Source of the DNA: Streptomyces sp. TLI_053
GTDB taxonomy: Bacteria > Actinomycetota > Actinomycetes > Streptomycetales > Streptomycetaceae
Assembly (NCBI RefSeq): GCF_900105395.1
Contig: NZ_LT629775.1
Coordinates: forward strand, 7,219,501 to 7,283,500
Direction: 5' to 3'
DNA length: 64,000 bases
Below are positions 7,442-15,903 of this stretch, piece by piece. Within the stretch, counting starts at the first letter, position 1. Every line of letters starts with the position of its first letter. Position numbers and translations under genes: made by a program. The notes below the pieces were generated by a model. The model was not told where the DNA came from. It saw nothing but the letters and a program-made list of their open reading frames with translations, and did not search any database.

Positions 7442-8482
7442 CTAGTGCTTGTGCGGGCCGGCGCGGTGGACCGGGCCGTGGGCGTCGGCGCAGTGTTCGG
7501 CGGCGAGTTCGCCCGCGGTGGTGATCTGCAGCAGCGCGCCGGCCTCGTCCTCGCCGACGTGGTCGACCTGGAGGGTGCTGTGGGTGATCCCGTACTCGCC
7601 GGCCAGCCGGCCCTGGAGTTCGCGCCGCACGGCGTGGCAGTCGCCGCCCGGGGTGACCAGGATGTGCGCGGAGAGGGCCGGCTGCCCCGAGGTGATCTCC
7701 CAGATGTGCAGGTCGTGGATCTCCTCGACCAGGGGCTGGTCGACCAGCCGGTCGGCCACCGCGTCCGGGTCGATCCCCGCGGGCGCGGCCTCCAGGAAGA
7801 TCCGTCCGGAGTCGCGGACCAGGCCGATGCCCGCCTTCAGCATCAGCGCGACCACGATCAGCGAGGCGATCGAGTCGGCCCGGGCGAAGCCGGTGGTCAC
7901 CACGATCAGACCGGCCACGGCGGTGGCGATGAACGCGTACAGGTCGGTCAGGACGTGCTGGAAGGCGCCCTCGACGTTCAGCGAGCTGCGGTTGGCCTTG
8001 GACATGCACCAGGTGGCGGCCACGTTGACCACGATCCCGACCAGTGCGGTGATCAGGACCAGCGAACCGGTCACCTCCGGCGGTTCGAGCAGCCGGCTGA
8101 TCGCCTCGTAGCCGAGCCAGGCCGACAGCAGCAGCAGTGTGACCCCGTTGGCCTGGGCGGAGAGGATCTCGGCGCGCTTGAGCCCGTAGGTGTAGCCGCC
8201 GCGCGCGGGGCGGGCGGAGAGCCGCATGGCGATCAGCGCCAGCACGATCGAGGCGGCGTCGGTGAGCATGTGGGCGGCGTCCGAGATCAGCGCCAGCGAC
8301 TGGGCGGCGAAGCCGACCACCACCTCGCCGGCCATGAACACCACGATCAGCGCGAGTGCGCTCAGCAGCCACCGGCGGTCGGCGTCGGCGGCCACGCCGT
8401 GCGAATGGCCGCCGTGGCCGCCCCGGCCGCCGTGCTGGTGGTCATGCTCATGATCATGCTGGGAGTGCTCGTGGCCGGCCAT
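7442..8482 (-). CDS. Cation diffusion facilitator (CzcD/ZnT-like) with His-rich N-terminus
   Basis: 346 residues: a His-rich leader (MAGHEHSQHDHEHDHQHG), six transmembrane segments and a cytoplasmic domain from about residue 240. SDAAHMLTD in TM2 and ARADSIASL in TM5 carry the metal-coordinating residues of the family, which exports Zn, Cd or Co in exchange for protons. ATG 8482 follows an AGGAGAGGA ribosome site. The gene is divergent from chrA with about 180 bp between them. The His-rich leader suggests zinc or nickel, which the sequence alone does not settle. Confidence 0.92.
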   Translation of the reverse strand: MAGHEHSQHDHEHDHQHGGRGGHGGHSHGVAADADRRWLLSALALIVVFMAGEVVVGFAAQSLALISDAAHMLTDAASIVLALIAMRLSARPARGGYTYGLKRAEILSAQANGVTLLLLSAWLGYEAISRLLEPPEVTGSLVLITALVGIVVNVAATWCMSKANRSSLNVEGAFQHVLTDLYAFIATAVAGLIVVTTGFARADSIASLIVVALMLKAGIGLVRDSGRIFLEAAPAGIDPDAVADRLVDQPLVEEIHDLHIWEITSGQPALSAHILVTPGGDCHAVRRELQGRLAGEYGITHSTLQVDHVGEDEAGALLQITTAGELAAEHCADAHGPVHRAGPHKH

Positions 8483-8665
8483 CGAAGTCCTCTCCTGGAG
8501 CCCATGAACGCGTGGGGGTAAGGGGCGGTGTCCGTGACCGCCCCGCACCCGAAGTGAACCGCACATCGAACGAAGATCCAAAGGCTGCATTGGAGACCGT
8601 TGTCATTGCCGCGTCGTAACCCTCGTGGGGTATCGTCCCGCCGTCGTTGACCAGGGGAGAAGCGC

Positions 8666-9892
8666 ATGGGGCCGGACGGGCGCAGCGGAGGGGCCGAACG
8701 GGTGGTCGGCCTCGGCACGATCGCCCGCGAGTGGGGCCGGATCGGGATCACCGGCTTCGGCGGGCCGCCCGCGCACATCCTGCTGCTGCGCCGGCTCTGC
8801 GTGGAGCGGCGGCGGTGGCTGACCCCCGAGGAGTTCGAGGACGGCATCGCGGCGACCAATCTGCTGCCCGGTCCGGCCTCCACCCAGCTGGCCGTCCTGA
8901 CCGCGTGGCGGCTGCGCGGCGCGCCCGGCGCGCTGGTCGGCGGGGTCTGCTTCGTCGGGCCCGGGCTGGTGCTGATCCTCGCGCTGGCGGCGCTGTTCCT
9001 GGCCGGCGACCCGCCGCTCTGGGTGCTCGGCGCGGCGGCCGGCGCCGGGGCGGCGGTACCGGCGGTCGCGGTGCAGGCGGCCACCTCGCTGGTCCCGGCG
9101 AGCCTCGGCCGGATCGGCCGGACCGGGGCCGCCCGTGCCCGCTGGGCCGGGTACGCGCTGGCCGGGGCGGTGGCGGCGGTGCTGACCGGGCCCTGGCTGG
9201 TCCTGGTGCTGATCGCCGCCGGACTGGCCGAGATCGCCGTCCGGGGCGGAAGGGGCGACCGGGAACCCGGCGGACCGGGCGGACCGGGCGGACTCGGCGG
9301 ACCGGGCGCCCGGTCCGGGCTGCCGCTCGCCACCGGGCCGCTCGCCCTCGGCGGGCTCGGCGGGCTCGGGGCGGTGGCCTGGGTGGCGTTCAAGGTGGGC
9401 GCGCTCTCCTACGGGGGAGGGTTCGTGATCATCCCGCTGATGCGGGACGACGCGGTCAACCGCTACCACTGGATGACCGACGGACAGTTCCTCAACGCCG
9501 TAGCCCTCGGCCAGGTCACCCCGGGGCCGGTGGTGCACACCGTCGCGGCGGTCGGCTACGCGGCGGCCGGGCTCGGCGGCGGCCTGCTCGCGGCGGCGGT
9601 CGCGTTCGCGCCGTCCTTCCTCTTCGTGCTCCTCGGCGGCCGTCACTTCGACCGGCTCCGGGCCGACCGGCGGGTGCGGGACTTCCTCACCGGCGCCGGA
9701 CCGGCCGTGACCGGCGCCATCGCCGGCTCCGCGCTGCCGCTGGCCGCCTCGCTCGGGTACGGCTGGCAGTGGGGCGTGCTGGCGGGGGCGCTGCTCTGGC
9801 TGGTGCTCGCCCGGCGGGGCGTGGTGCTCGCCCTGCTGGCCGCCGGCGCGGCCGGGGTGCTCGCCGTGGCCGCCGGACTGCCGCCGGCCTGA
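8666..9892 (+). CDS. chrA: Chromate ion transporter, two fused CHR domains
   Basis: 408 residues, the usual length for a long-chain CHR protein with two homologous halves. The first half opens with WGRIGITGFGGPPAHILLLR, the second with VGALSYGGGFVIIPLMRDD; both carry the family's (F/S)GG(P/G) signatures, and NLLPGPASTQLAV and ALGQVTPGPVVHTVA are the matching second motifs. The family exports chromate. An Arg/Gly-rich linker (about 185-220, GGPGG repeats) joins the halves. GGGAGAAG precedes the ATG. No chrB regulator is adjacent. Confidence 0.93.
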   Translation: MGPDGRSGGAERVVGLGTIAREWGRIGITGFGGPPAHILLLRRLCVERRRWLTPEEFEDGIAATNLLPGPASTQLAVLTAWRLRGAPGALVGGVCFVGPGLVLILALAALFLAGDPPLWVLGAAAGAGAAVPAVAVQAATSLVPASLGRIGRTGAARARWAGYALAGAVAAVLTGPWLVLVLIAAGLAEIAVRGGRGDREPGGPGGPGGLGGPGARSGLPLATGPLALGGLGGLGAVAWVAFKVGALSYGGGFVIIPLMRDDAVNRYHWMTDGQFLNAVALGQVTPGPVVHTVAAVGYAAAGLGGGLLAAAVAFAPSFLFVLLGGRHFDRLRADRRVRDFLTGAGPAVTGAIAGSALPLAASLGYGWQWGVLAGALLWLVLARRGVVLALLAAGAAGVLAVAAGLPPA

Positions 9893-9915
9893 GCGGCCGA
9901 CGGTTTGCACCGCGG

Positions 9916-10010
9916 ACGGCCCGCGCTGCCGACGGCCCGAGTGGGCAACGGCCCGCGCTGCCGACGGCCCGAGTGGGCAACGGCCTGCGCGGCCGATGGT
10001 CCGAGCCGCC
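9916..10010. repeat. 32-bp tandem repeat, two perfect copies and a degenerate third
   Basis: 9916-9947 and 9948-9979 are identical 32-bp units (beginning ACGGCCCGCGCTGCC) placed head to tail; 9980-10010 is a third, diverged copy. They lie just after the chrA stop codon in non-coding DNA. Confidence 0.85.
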
Positions 10011-10189
10011 CCCGGCCCCGGCCGTGCCGAACGTCCGGACCGGCGTGAACCGGGGACGGGAGCGCTCACCCGGGCGGGTGAGCCCGGTTTGCGCGCCCCC
10101 GAGCGCCTGCACCACGATCGACGCCCGTGAAGATCACCACGGCCCGGTCCGTCCACCGCCTCGCGGAACTCGCGCTCACCGAAGGGCGG

Positions 10190-11293
10190 ATGACGAACAG
10201 TCAGAACTGTGCGGACTGCCGACCGGCACGGCCCCCGGGGTCGCCCCGAAGCCCGGTCCGGGAGCGTCCCGTCCCGGCCGGCGGCGACCTCCGTCCGCCC
10301 GCGCTCGTCGTCCGCCTGTGCGCCCGGCTGCTGATGCGCCGGTCGTCCGCCGACCGGTCGCCCCCGGCCGTCGACGGCCGCTACGGCCCGGACCGGCCCG
10401 CCGACCCCCGGCCGCTCACCCTGCTGCTGCTCGGCGACTCGCTCGCCCTCGGCCCCGGAGCCGTCCCGCCGGGCGGGACCCTCGGCGCCCGTCTCGCCCG
10501 CTCCCTCGGCGAGCACCTGGACCGGCCCGTCGACCTCCGGGTCCTGGCCCGGCCCGGCGCCACCACGGACGCCCTGCGGCACCAGCTCGCCCTGGCCTCC
10601 CGGCTCAGGCCCGGCATCGCGGTAGTGGCCGTGGGCGGCGCCGACGCCCTGCTCCCGCTCCCGGTCGGCCGCGCCGCCCGCCGCTTCGTCCTGGTGCTCC
10701 GGCGGCTCCGCGACACCGGCTGGCACCCGGTCGTGGCGCCCTGCCCCGACCCCGGCCCCGCACCCGGCCTCCGCGCCCCGGCCCGGTTGCTCGGCGCGCC
10801 CCGCGCCCGCCGCCTCGCCCGGCGCCAGATCCGCGCCGCCGAACGCACCGGGACCCCGGTCGGCCCCGCCGGCGGGCCCGGTTCCGCCGAGTACGCCGAG
10901 TACGCCGCCCGGATGCTGCCCGCCCTCCTCACCGCCGCCGGAACGCTCCGGGAACAAGGGCCGGGCTCGGGAGCGGTGGCGGCGGCGGGGGCGAGGAGGG
11001 CGGGGGCGAGCGAGGAGGTCGGGGCGGGAGCCGACACCGCTGCCGACGCCGCCACCGTCACCGTCACCGCTGCCGCCACCGCTGCCGCCACCGTCACCGA
11101 CGCCGCGGTCGCCACCGTCACCGACGCGGCGCCCGGTCCCGGCGGCCTCCGGCCACGCCGTCCCGACCGGACGGCTACCCCACCTCCACCGGCTCCAGCT
11201 GCAACGACCGCGCCGCCGTCGCGGCCCGCACCAGTGCCCGCATCACCCGCAGGTCCTCACCCTGCTCCGGATGCCACTGCACCCCGAGCGTGA
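10190..11293 (+). CDS. SGNH/GDSL hydrolase-like protein with low-complexity C-terminus
   Basis: A 367-residue frame. Residues about 75-240 have the SGNH pattern: LTLLLLGDSLALG (block I with the nucleophile Ser), a Gly in block II (ARPGATTDAL) and VVAVGGADALLPLP in place of the usual GxND. Block V with the His is not clear. The Asn of block III is replaced (GGAD), so activity is uncertain. The C-terminal 110 residues are Ala/Thr/Val repeats, and the last 119 bp overlap the opposite-strand hydrolase gene, so the true stop may be functionally irrelevant. ATG 10190 was chosen for its GAAGG; earlier in-frame starts exist at 10127. Confidence 0.5.
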   Translation: MTNSQNCADCRPARPPGSPRSPVRERPVPAGGDLRPPALVVRLCARLLMRRSSADRSPPAVDGRYGPDRPADPRPLTLLLLGDSLALGPGAVPPGGTLGARLARSLGEHLDRPVDLRVLARPGATTDALRHQLALASRLRPGIAVVAVGGADALLPLPVGRAARRFVLVLRRLRDTGWHPVVAPCPDPGPAPGLRAPARLLGAPRARRLARRQIRAAERTGTPVGPAGGPGSAEYAEYAARMLPALLTAAGTLREQGPGSGAVAAAGARRAGASEEVGAGADTAADAATVTVTAAATAAATVTDAAVATVTDAAPGPGGLRPRRPDRTATPPPPAPAATTAPPSRPAPVPASPAGPHPAPDATAPRA

Positions 11294-11912
11294 ACCCCGG
11301 CCCCTCCACCGCCTCCACCGTCCCGTCCGGCGCGTGCGCGCACACCCGCAGCCCGGTCCCCAGCCGGTCCACCGCCTGGTGGTGGAAGGTCGGCACGGTC
11401 AGCTCCGGCTCCGGCAGCAGTCCGCCCAGCAGCGTCCCCGGTACCGGCCGCACCACGTGCGTGCCGTACCGGCCGGGCGAGCCCGCGTGCACGTCCACCG
11501 CCACCACGTCCGGCAGGTGCTGGATCAGCGTGCCCCCGCACACCACGTTGAGCACCTGCATGCCCCGGCAGATCCCCAGCAGCGGCATCCCGGCCGCCAG
11601 CGCCGCCCGCAGCAGCGCCGACTCCCAGACGTCCCGCTCGACCGTGTCCAGATCGGTCAGCGGATGCGGCGGCTGCCCGTAGTAGGCGGGGTCGATGTCC
11701 GGTCCGCCCGCGACGACCAGTGCGTCCAGCCGGGCGAGCACCTCCGGCGCGCGCTCGGGGGCGTCGGGCGGCAGCAGCACCGCGATCCCGCCCGCATTCT
11801 GTACGTAGGCGGTGTACCGCTCGGGCACCAGGGCCACCCGGCGGTCGCGCCAGTCGCTCCAACTCGCGTCCACCAGATAGGTGCTGACGCCGACAATAGG
11901 CCTGCGATCCAT
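11175..11912 (-). CDS. Gamma-glutamyl-amine hydrolase (peptidase C26, PuuD-like)
   Basis: 245 residues of class I glutamine-amidotransferase fold. The nucleophile elbow GICRGMQVLN and the His-Glu pair in VQWHPEQ complete a Cys-His-Glu triad, with GGPDIDPAYYG as the oxyanion-side loop. The family splits gamma-glutamyl amides such as gamma-glutamyl-GABA into glutamate and the free product. It lies beside, and divergent from, a GlnA4-type ligase and an aldehyde dehydrogenase, which together would make and oxidise the gamma-glutamyl intermediate before this enzyme releases it. ATG 11912 has a GGGAGGAG at a better distance than the ATG three codons upstream. Confidence 0.88.
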   Translation of the reverse strand: MDRRPIVGVSTYLVDASWSDWRDRRVALVPERYTAYVQNAGGIAVLLPPDAPERAPEVLARLDALVVAGGPDIDPAYYGQPPHPLTDLDTVERDVWESALLRAALAAGMPLLGICRGMQVLNVVCGGTLIQHLPDVVAVDVHAGSPGRYGTHVVRPVPGTLLGGLLPEPELTVPTFHHQAVDRLGTGLRVCAHAPDGTVEAVEGPGFTLGVQWHPEQGEDLRVMRALVRAATAARSLQLEPVEVG

Positions 11913-12074
11913 GGCGCGCATTCTCCTCCCGTCCCGCCCGGTCACCCGTCAACCTCGCACCTCGGCGCGCCACACCCGTCCGCCCTCTTCCGTGCTGTCA
12001 GCGCCAGGCCGTACGGTTCGCTGTGACCGCGCCGTCTCGCTGCGTGATCGAGGAACAGGAGGAGGGCCTCCACC

Positions 12075-13481
12075 ATGTCCGACCGCACCACCGCACCCGG
12101 GGCCGCCGGGCCCGGCACCCCCCGACGGCGCGCCCCGCTCACCCTCGACGAGCTGCGCGCGCTGGTCGACGCGGGCGAGGTGCACACCGTCGCCCTGGCC
12201 TTCACCGACATGCAGGGCCGGCTCCAGGGCAAGCGCTTCGCCGCCGGTTTCTTCCTCGACGAGGTGGCCGAGCACGGTGCCGACGCCTGCGAGTACCTGC
12301 TGGCCGTGGACATCGAACTCAACACGGTGGACGGCTACGCGCTCTCCTCCTGGGAGACCGGCTACGGCGACTTCGCCATGCGCCCCGACCTGTCGACCCT
12401 CCGCCTGACCCCCTGGCAGCCCGGCACCGCGCAGGTCACCGCCGACCTCGCCGGACGCGGCGGCCACCCGGTGGCCGCCGCCCCCCGCCAGCTGCTGCGC
12501 CGCCAGATCGCCCGGCTCGCCGAGTACGGCCTGGCCGCCGACATCGGCACCGAGCTGGAGTTCCTGGTGTTCCGCGACACCTACGAACAGGCCTGGCAGG
12601 GTGGCTACCGCGGGCTGACCCCGGCCAACCTCTACAACGTCGACTACTCGCTGCTGGGCACCGCCAGGGTCGAGCCGCTGCTCTCCCGGATCCGCACCGA
12701 GATGGCCGGCGCGGGCCTGGTGGTCGAGTCCGCCAAGGGCGAGTGCAACCTCGGCCAGCACGAGATCGCCTTCCGCTACGCCGACGCGCTCACCACCTGC
12801 GACCAGCACAGCGTCTACAAGACCGGCGCCAAGGAGATCGCCGCCCAACTCGGCTGCGCACTCACCTTCATGGCCAAGTACGACCAGCGCGAGGGCAACA
12901 GCTGCCACATCCACCTGTCGCTGCGGGACGCGGTGGGCGCCCCGGCGTTCGCCGCCGCCGACGGCCGGATGACCGACACCATGCGGCACTTCCTGGCCGG
13001 GCAGCTGCTCGCGCTGCGCGAGTTCACCCTGCTGTACGCGCCCAACATCAACTCCTACAAGCGCTACCGCCCGGGCTCGTTCGCGCCGACCGCGGTCGCC
13101 TGGGGCCGGGACAACCGGACGTGCGCCTACCGGGTGGTGGGGCACGGCGCGGGCCTGCGGATGGAGAACCGGGTGCCCGGCGGGGACGTCAACCCCTACC
13201 TGGCGGTGGCCGGCATGATCGCCGCCGGTCTGCACGGCATCCAGCAGAAGCTGGAGCCGCCCGCCCCCTGCCTGGGCAACGCCTACGCCGTCGAGGACTA
13301 CGCCCGGGTGCCCGGCTCGCTGCGCGAGGCCGCCGACCTGTGGGGCGCCAGCGAACTGGCCCGCACCGCCTTCGGGGACGACGTGGTCGAGCACTACCTC
13401 CACATGGCCCGGGTCGAGCAGGACGCCTACGACGGAGCGATCACCGACTGGGAGCGCTACCGGTCCTTCGAGCGGATGTGA
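12075..13481 (+). CDS. glnA4: Glutamine synthetase-like gamma-glutamyl-amine ligase (GlnA4 type)
   Basis: 468 residues of the GS I fold. Visible motifs are the metal and glutamate residues in ADIGTELEFLVF, the ATP-site segment around EGNSCHIHLSL (NGMHxHxS in true GS), NINSYKRYRPGSFAP, and ENRVPGGDVNPYLA. The adenylylation tyrosine loop of GlnA is not conserved. In Streptomyces such GS-like enzymes ligate glutamate to amines, not ammonia; GlnA4 of S. coelicolor is reported to use ethanolamine, and the gene order here (hydrolase, ligase, aldehyde dehydrogenase, SDR) matches that locus as I recall it. AGGAGG precedes the ATG. The next gene overlaps by 4 bp. Confidence 0.85.
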   Translation: MSDRTTAPGAAGPGTPRRRAPLTLDELRALVDAGEVHTVALAFTDMQGRLQGKRFAAGFFLDEVAEHGADACEYLLAVDIELNTVDGYALSSWETGYGDFAMRPDLSTLRLTPWQPGTAQVTADLAGRGGHPVAAAPRQLLRRQIARLAEYGLAADIGTELEFLVFRDTYEQAWQGGYRGLTPANLYNVDYSLLGTARVEPLLSRIRTEMAGAGLVVESAKGECNLGQHEIAFRYADALTTCDQHSVYKTGAKEIAAQLGCALTFMAKYDQREGNSCHIHLSLRDAVGAPAFAAADGRMTDTMRHFLAGQLLALREFTLLYAPNINSYKRYRPGSFAPTAVAWGRDNRTCAYRVVGHGAGLRMENRVPGGDVNPYLAVAGMIAAGLHGIQQKLEPPAPCLGNAYAVEDYARVPGSLREAADLWGASELARTAFGDDVVEHYLHMARVEQDAYDGAITDWERYRSFERM

Positions 13482-14878
13482 GCACCATCGACACGACCAC
13501 CACCCTCACCGGCGCGGCGCCCCCCGCCTGCACCGTCCGCAACCCCGCCACCGGCGAGGTCCTCGCCACGCTGCCCGACACCACGCCCGTCCGGCTCGAC
13601 GCCGCGGTGCGGCGCGCCGTCGCGGCCCAGCGCGGCTGGGCCGCCCTGGCACCCGGCGAACGGGCCCGGCTGCTGCGGCGCTTCGCCGACCAGGTGGACG
13701 TGCACGTCCCCGAACTCGCCTCCCTGGAGGTCACCGAGGCCGGCCACACCATCGGCAACGCCACCTGGGAGGCCGGCAACGTCCGCGACCTGCTGGAGTA
13801 CGCGGCCGGGGGAGTGGAGCGGCTGACCGGGCGGCAGATCCCGGTGGCCGGCGGGCTGGACGTCACCTTCCGCGAACCGGTCGGCGTGGTCGGGGTGATC
13901 GCGCCGTGGAACCTCCCGATGCCGATCGCCGCCTGGGGCTTCGCACCGGCCCTCGCGGCGGGCAACGCGGTCCTGCTCAAGCCCGCCGAGGCGACCCCGC
14001 TCACCGCGCTGCGGCTCGCCGAACTCGCCCTCGCCGCCGGACTGCCCGAGTGCCTGTTCCAGGTGGTGCCGGGCTCCGGGCCGGTGACCGGCCGGGCGCT
14101 GGTGGACCACCCGGACGTGCGGAAGATCGTCTTCACCGGCTCCACCCTGGTCGGCAAGGAGGTCGCCGCCCGCTGCGCGGCCCGGGCCAAGCGGGTGACC
14201 CTCGAACTCGGCGGCAAGAGCCCCAACATCGTCTTCGCCGACGCCGACCTCGCGGGCGCCGCCGACCCGATGTCCTTCCTCGACAACAGCGGGCAGGACT
14301 GCTGCGCCCGCAGCCGGATCCTGGTCCAGCGGGAGGTCCTGGAGGACTTCCTGGCCCTGTTGCTGCCGGCCGTGGAGACGGTCCGCACCGGCGACCCGGC
14401 CGATCCGCGGACCACGCTCGGCCCGCTGATCTCGGCCGCGCAGGTACGGCGGGTGGCCTCGTACGTGACGCCCGACCTGCCGGTGCTGGCCCGCGGCACC
14501 GTCCCGGACGGCCCCGGCTTCTGGTTCCCGCCGACGGTGCTGGCGCCGGCCCGGCCGGACGTCCCGGCGGTCACCGAGGAGATCTTCGGCCCGGTCGCGG
14601 TGGTGCTCCCGTTCGAGGACGAGGCGGACGCGCTGCGGCTGGCCAACGCGACCAGGTACGGCCTGTCCGGCTCGATCTGGACCCGCGACCTGGGCCGGGC
14701 GCTGCGGCTGGCGCGCGGCGTCGCGGCCGGGAACCTCTCGGTCAACTCGCACTCCTCGGTGCGGTACTGGACGCCGTTCGGCGGTTTCGGGGAGTCCGGG
14801 GTCGGCCGCGAGCTGGGGCCGGAGGCGCTGGCGCACTTCACCGAGACCAAGAACGTATTCATCCGCACCGACGCGTAG
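13478..14878 (+). CDS. NAD(P)-dependent aldehyde dehydrogenase of the gamma-glutamyl pathway
   Basis: 466 residues with all ALDH landmarks: PWNLPMPIAAWGF and KPAE for cofactor binding, VTLELGGKSPNIVF with the general-base Glu, the catalytic Cys in GQDCCARSRI (about 275-276) and EEIFGPV. It probably oxidises a gamma-glutamyl-aminoaldehyde to the acid between ligation by GlnA4 and release by the hydrolase. The GTG start at 13478 overlaps the glnA4 stop codon (GTGA), a sign of translational coupling. The substrate is inferred from context. Confidence 0.88.
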   Translation: MSTIDTTTTLTGAAPPACTVRNPATGEVLATLPDTTPVRLDAAVRRAVAAQRGWAALAPGERARLLRRFADQVDVHVPELASLEVTEAGHTIGNATWEAGNVRDLLEYAAGGVERLTGRQIPVAGGLDVTFREPVGVVGVIAPWNLPMPIAAWGFAPALAAGNAVLLKPAEATPLTALRLAELALAAGLPECLFQVVPGSGPVTGRALVDHPDVRKIVFTGSTLVGKEVAARCAARAKRVTLELGGKSPNIVFADADLAGAADPMSFLDNSGQDCCARSRILVQREVLEDFLALLLPAVETVRTGDPADPRTTLGPLISAAQVRRVASYVTPDLPVLARGTVPDGPGFWFPPTVLAPARPDVPAVTEEIFGPVAVVLPFEDEADALRLANATRYGLSGSIWTRDLGRALRLARGVAAGNLSVNSHSSVRYWTPFGGFGESGVGRELGPEALAHFTETKNVFIRTDA

Positions 14879-14887
14879 GAGCCGCCA

Positions 14888-15730
14888 GTGACCCGGAACG
14901 CCCCCCGGCCGCACCACCCCCACGAGTCCGGGGAGGCCGGCGAGCCGGTCTGCCGCCGGCTGGTCGGGCGTACGGCCGTGATCACGGGTGCGGGCAGCGG
15001 GATCGGCCCGGCCTCGGCCCGCCGGCTCGCCGCCGAGGGCGCCCGGGTGGTCTGCGCCGACCTCGACGAGACCGCCGGCAGGGCGGCCGCCGAAGCGGTC
15101 GGCGGCCTGTTCGTGCACACCGACGTGACCGACCCGGCGATGGTCGAGGCGCTCTTCGACGAGGCCTACGAGACCTTCGGCAGTGTGGACGTCGCCTTCA
15201 ACAACACGGACACCCCGCTGCCGGAGGACGACGCGGTCCTGACCGCCGGGCCGGACGCCTGGCGCGGGGTCCAGGAGGCCGACCTGACCTCGGTCCGCCT
15301 GTGCTGTCTGGCCGTGCTGCCGTACATGCGCCGGCACGGGCGCGGTTCGATCGTCAACGCCGCGGGCTTCGTGGCCCGGTCGGGCTCGGCGGCCTCGCGG
15401 ATCTCCGCCGCCGCGTCCCGGGGCGGAGTGCTCGCGATGTCGCGCGAGCTGGGCGTGCAGTTCGCCCGGGAGGGGATCCGGGTGAACGCGCTCTCCCCGG
15501 GGCCGGTGGACACCCCGCTGCTGCGCGAGCTGGTCGCGGCGGACCCGGAGCGGGCGGCCCGCCGGCTGGCGCGGGTCCCGCTCGGCCGCTTCGCCCGGCC
15601 GGAGGAGATCGCGGCCGCGGTCGCCTTCCTGGCCAGCGACGACTCCTCGTTCATGACGGCCGGCGAGCTCCTGGTGGACGGCGGGATCTCCGGCGCCGGT
15701 GCGGCGCCGCCGCACGGCCCCGGGGAGTGA
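14888..15730 (+). CDS. Short-chain dehydrogenase/reductase homologue lacking the catalytic Tyr and Lys
   Basis: 280 residues. The fold is a classical SDR: the nucleotide loop TGAGSGIG (about 33-40), the Asp in VVCADLDE, and the end PEEIAAAVAFLASDDSSF followed by LVDGGISG. The active site is broken. The YxxxK motif reads ISAAASR, so Tyr is Ala (174) and Lys is Arg (178); the NNAG motif reads NNTD, and GIGPAS replaces the usual GI(G/A)xA(T/I/S). Orthologues I remember keep SYTASKGGV at this place. It follows the aldehyde dehydrogenase by 9 bp and is in its operon. It may have a structural or binding role, or be decaying. Confidence 0.85.
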   Translation: MTRNAPRPHHPHESGEAGEPVCRRLVGRTAVITGAGSGIGPASARRLAAEGARVVCADLDETAGRAAAEAVGGLFVHTDVTDPAMVEALFDEAYETFGSVDVAFNNTDTPLPEDDAVLTAGPDAWRGVQEADLTSVRLCCLAVLPYMRRHGRGSIVNAAGFVARSGSAASRISAAASRGGVLAMSRELGVQFAREGIRVNALSPGPVDTPLLRELVAADPERAARRLARVPLGRFARPEEIAAAVAFLASDDSSFMTAGELLVDGGISGAGAAPPHGPGE

Positions 15731-15903
15731 CCGGGTGCCGCCCGGAGTGCGAGCACGGTGCGGCCCGGGGTGTGATCGGAAAGACACGGTCCGGGCTCTC
15801 GGAGGGGCCGCTGCCGCCTTCTCACGGTAATTTCATCGAAAAGGGCCGGAATTCGGGGTCCAGCTGATTTCGCGCTTATCCGGCTGCCTTTAGATTCTCT
15901 GTC

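Noticed and set aside
7398..8372. Long N-terminal extension of the exonuclease frame
   Set aside because: Arg/Gly-rich sequence antisense to the CDF gene; the conserved protein starts at about 7397.
10381..11121. Antisense frame opposite the SGNH-like gene
   Set aside because: Ala/Arg/Ser-rich composition without motifs; the + strand has the GDSL block.
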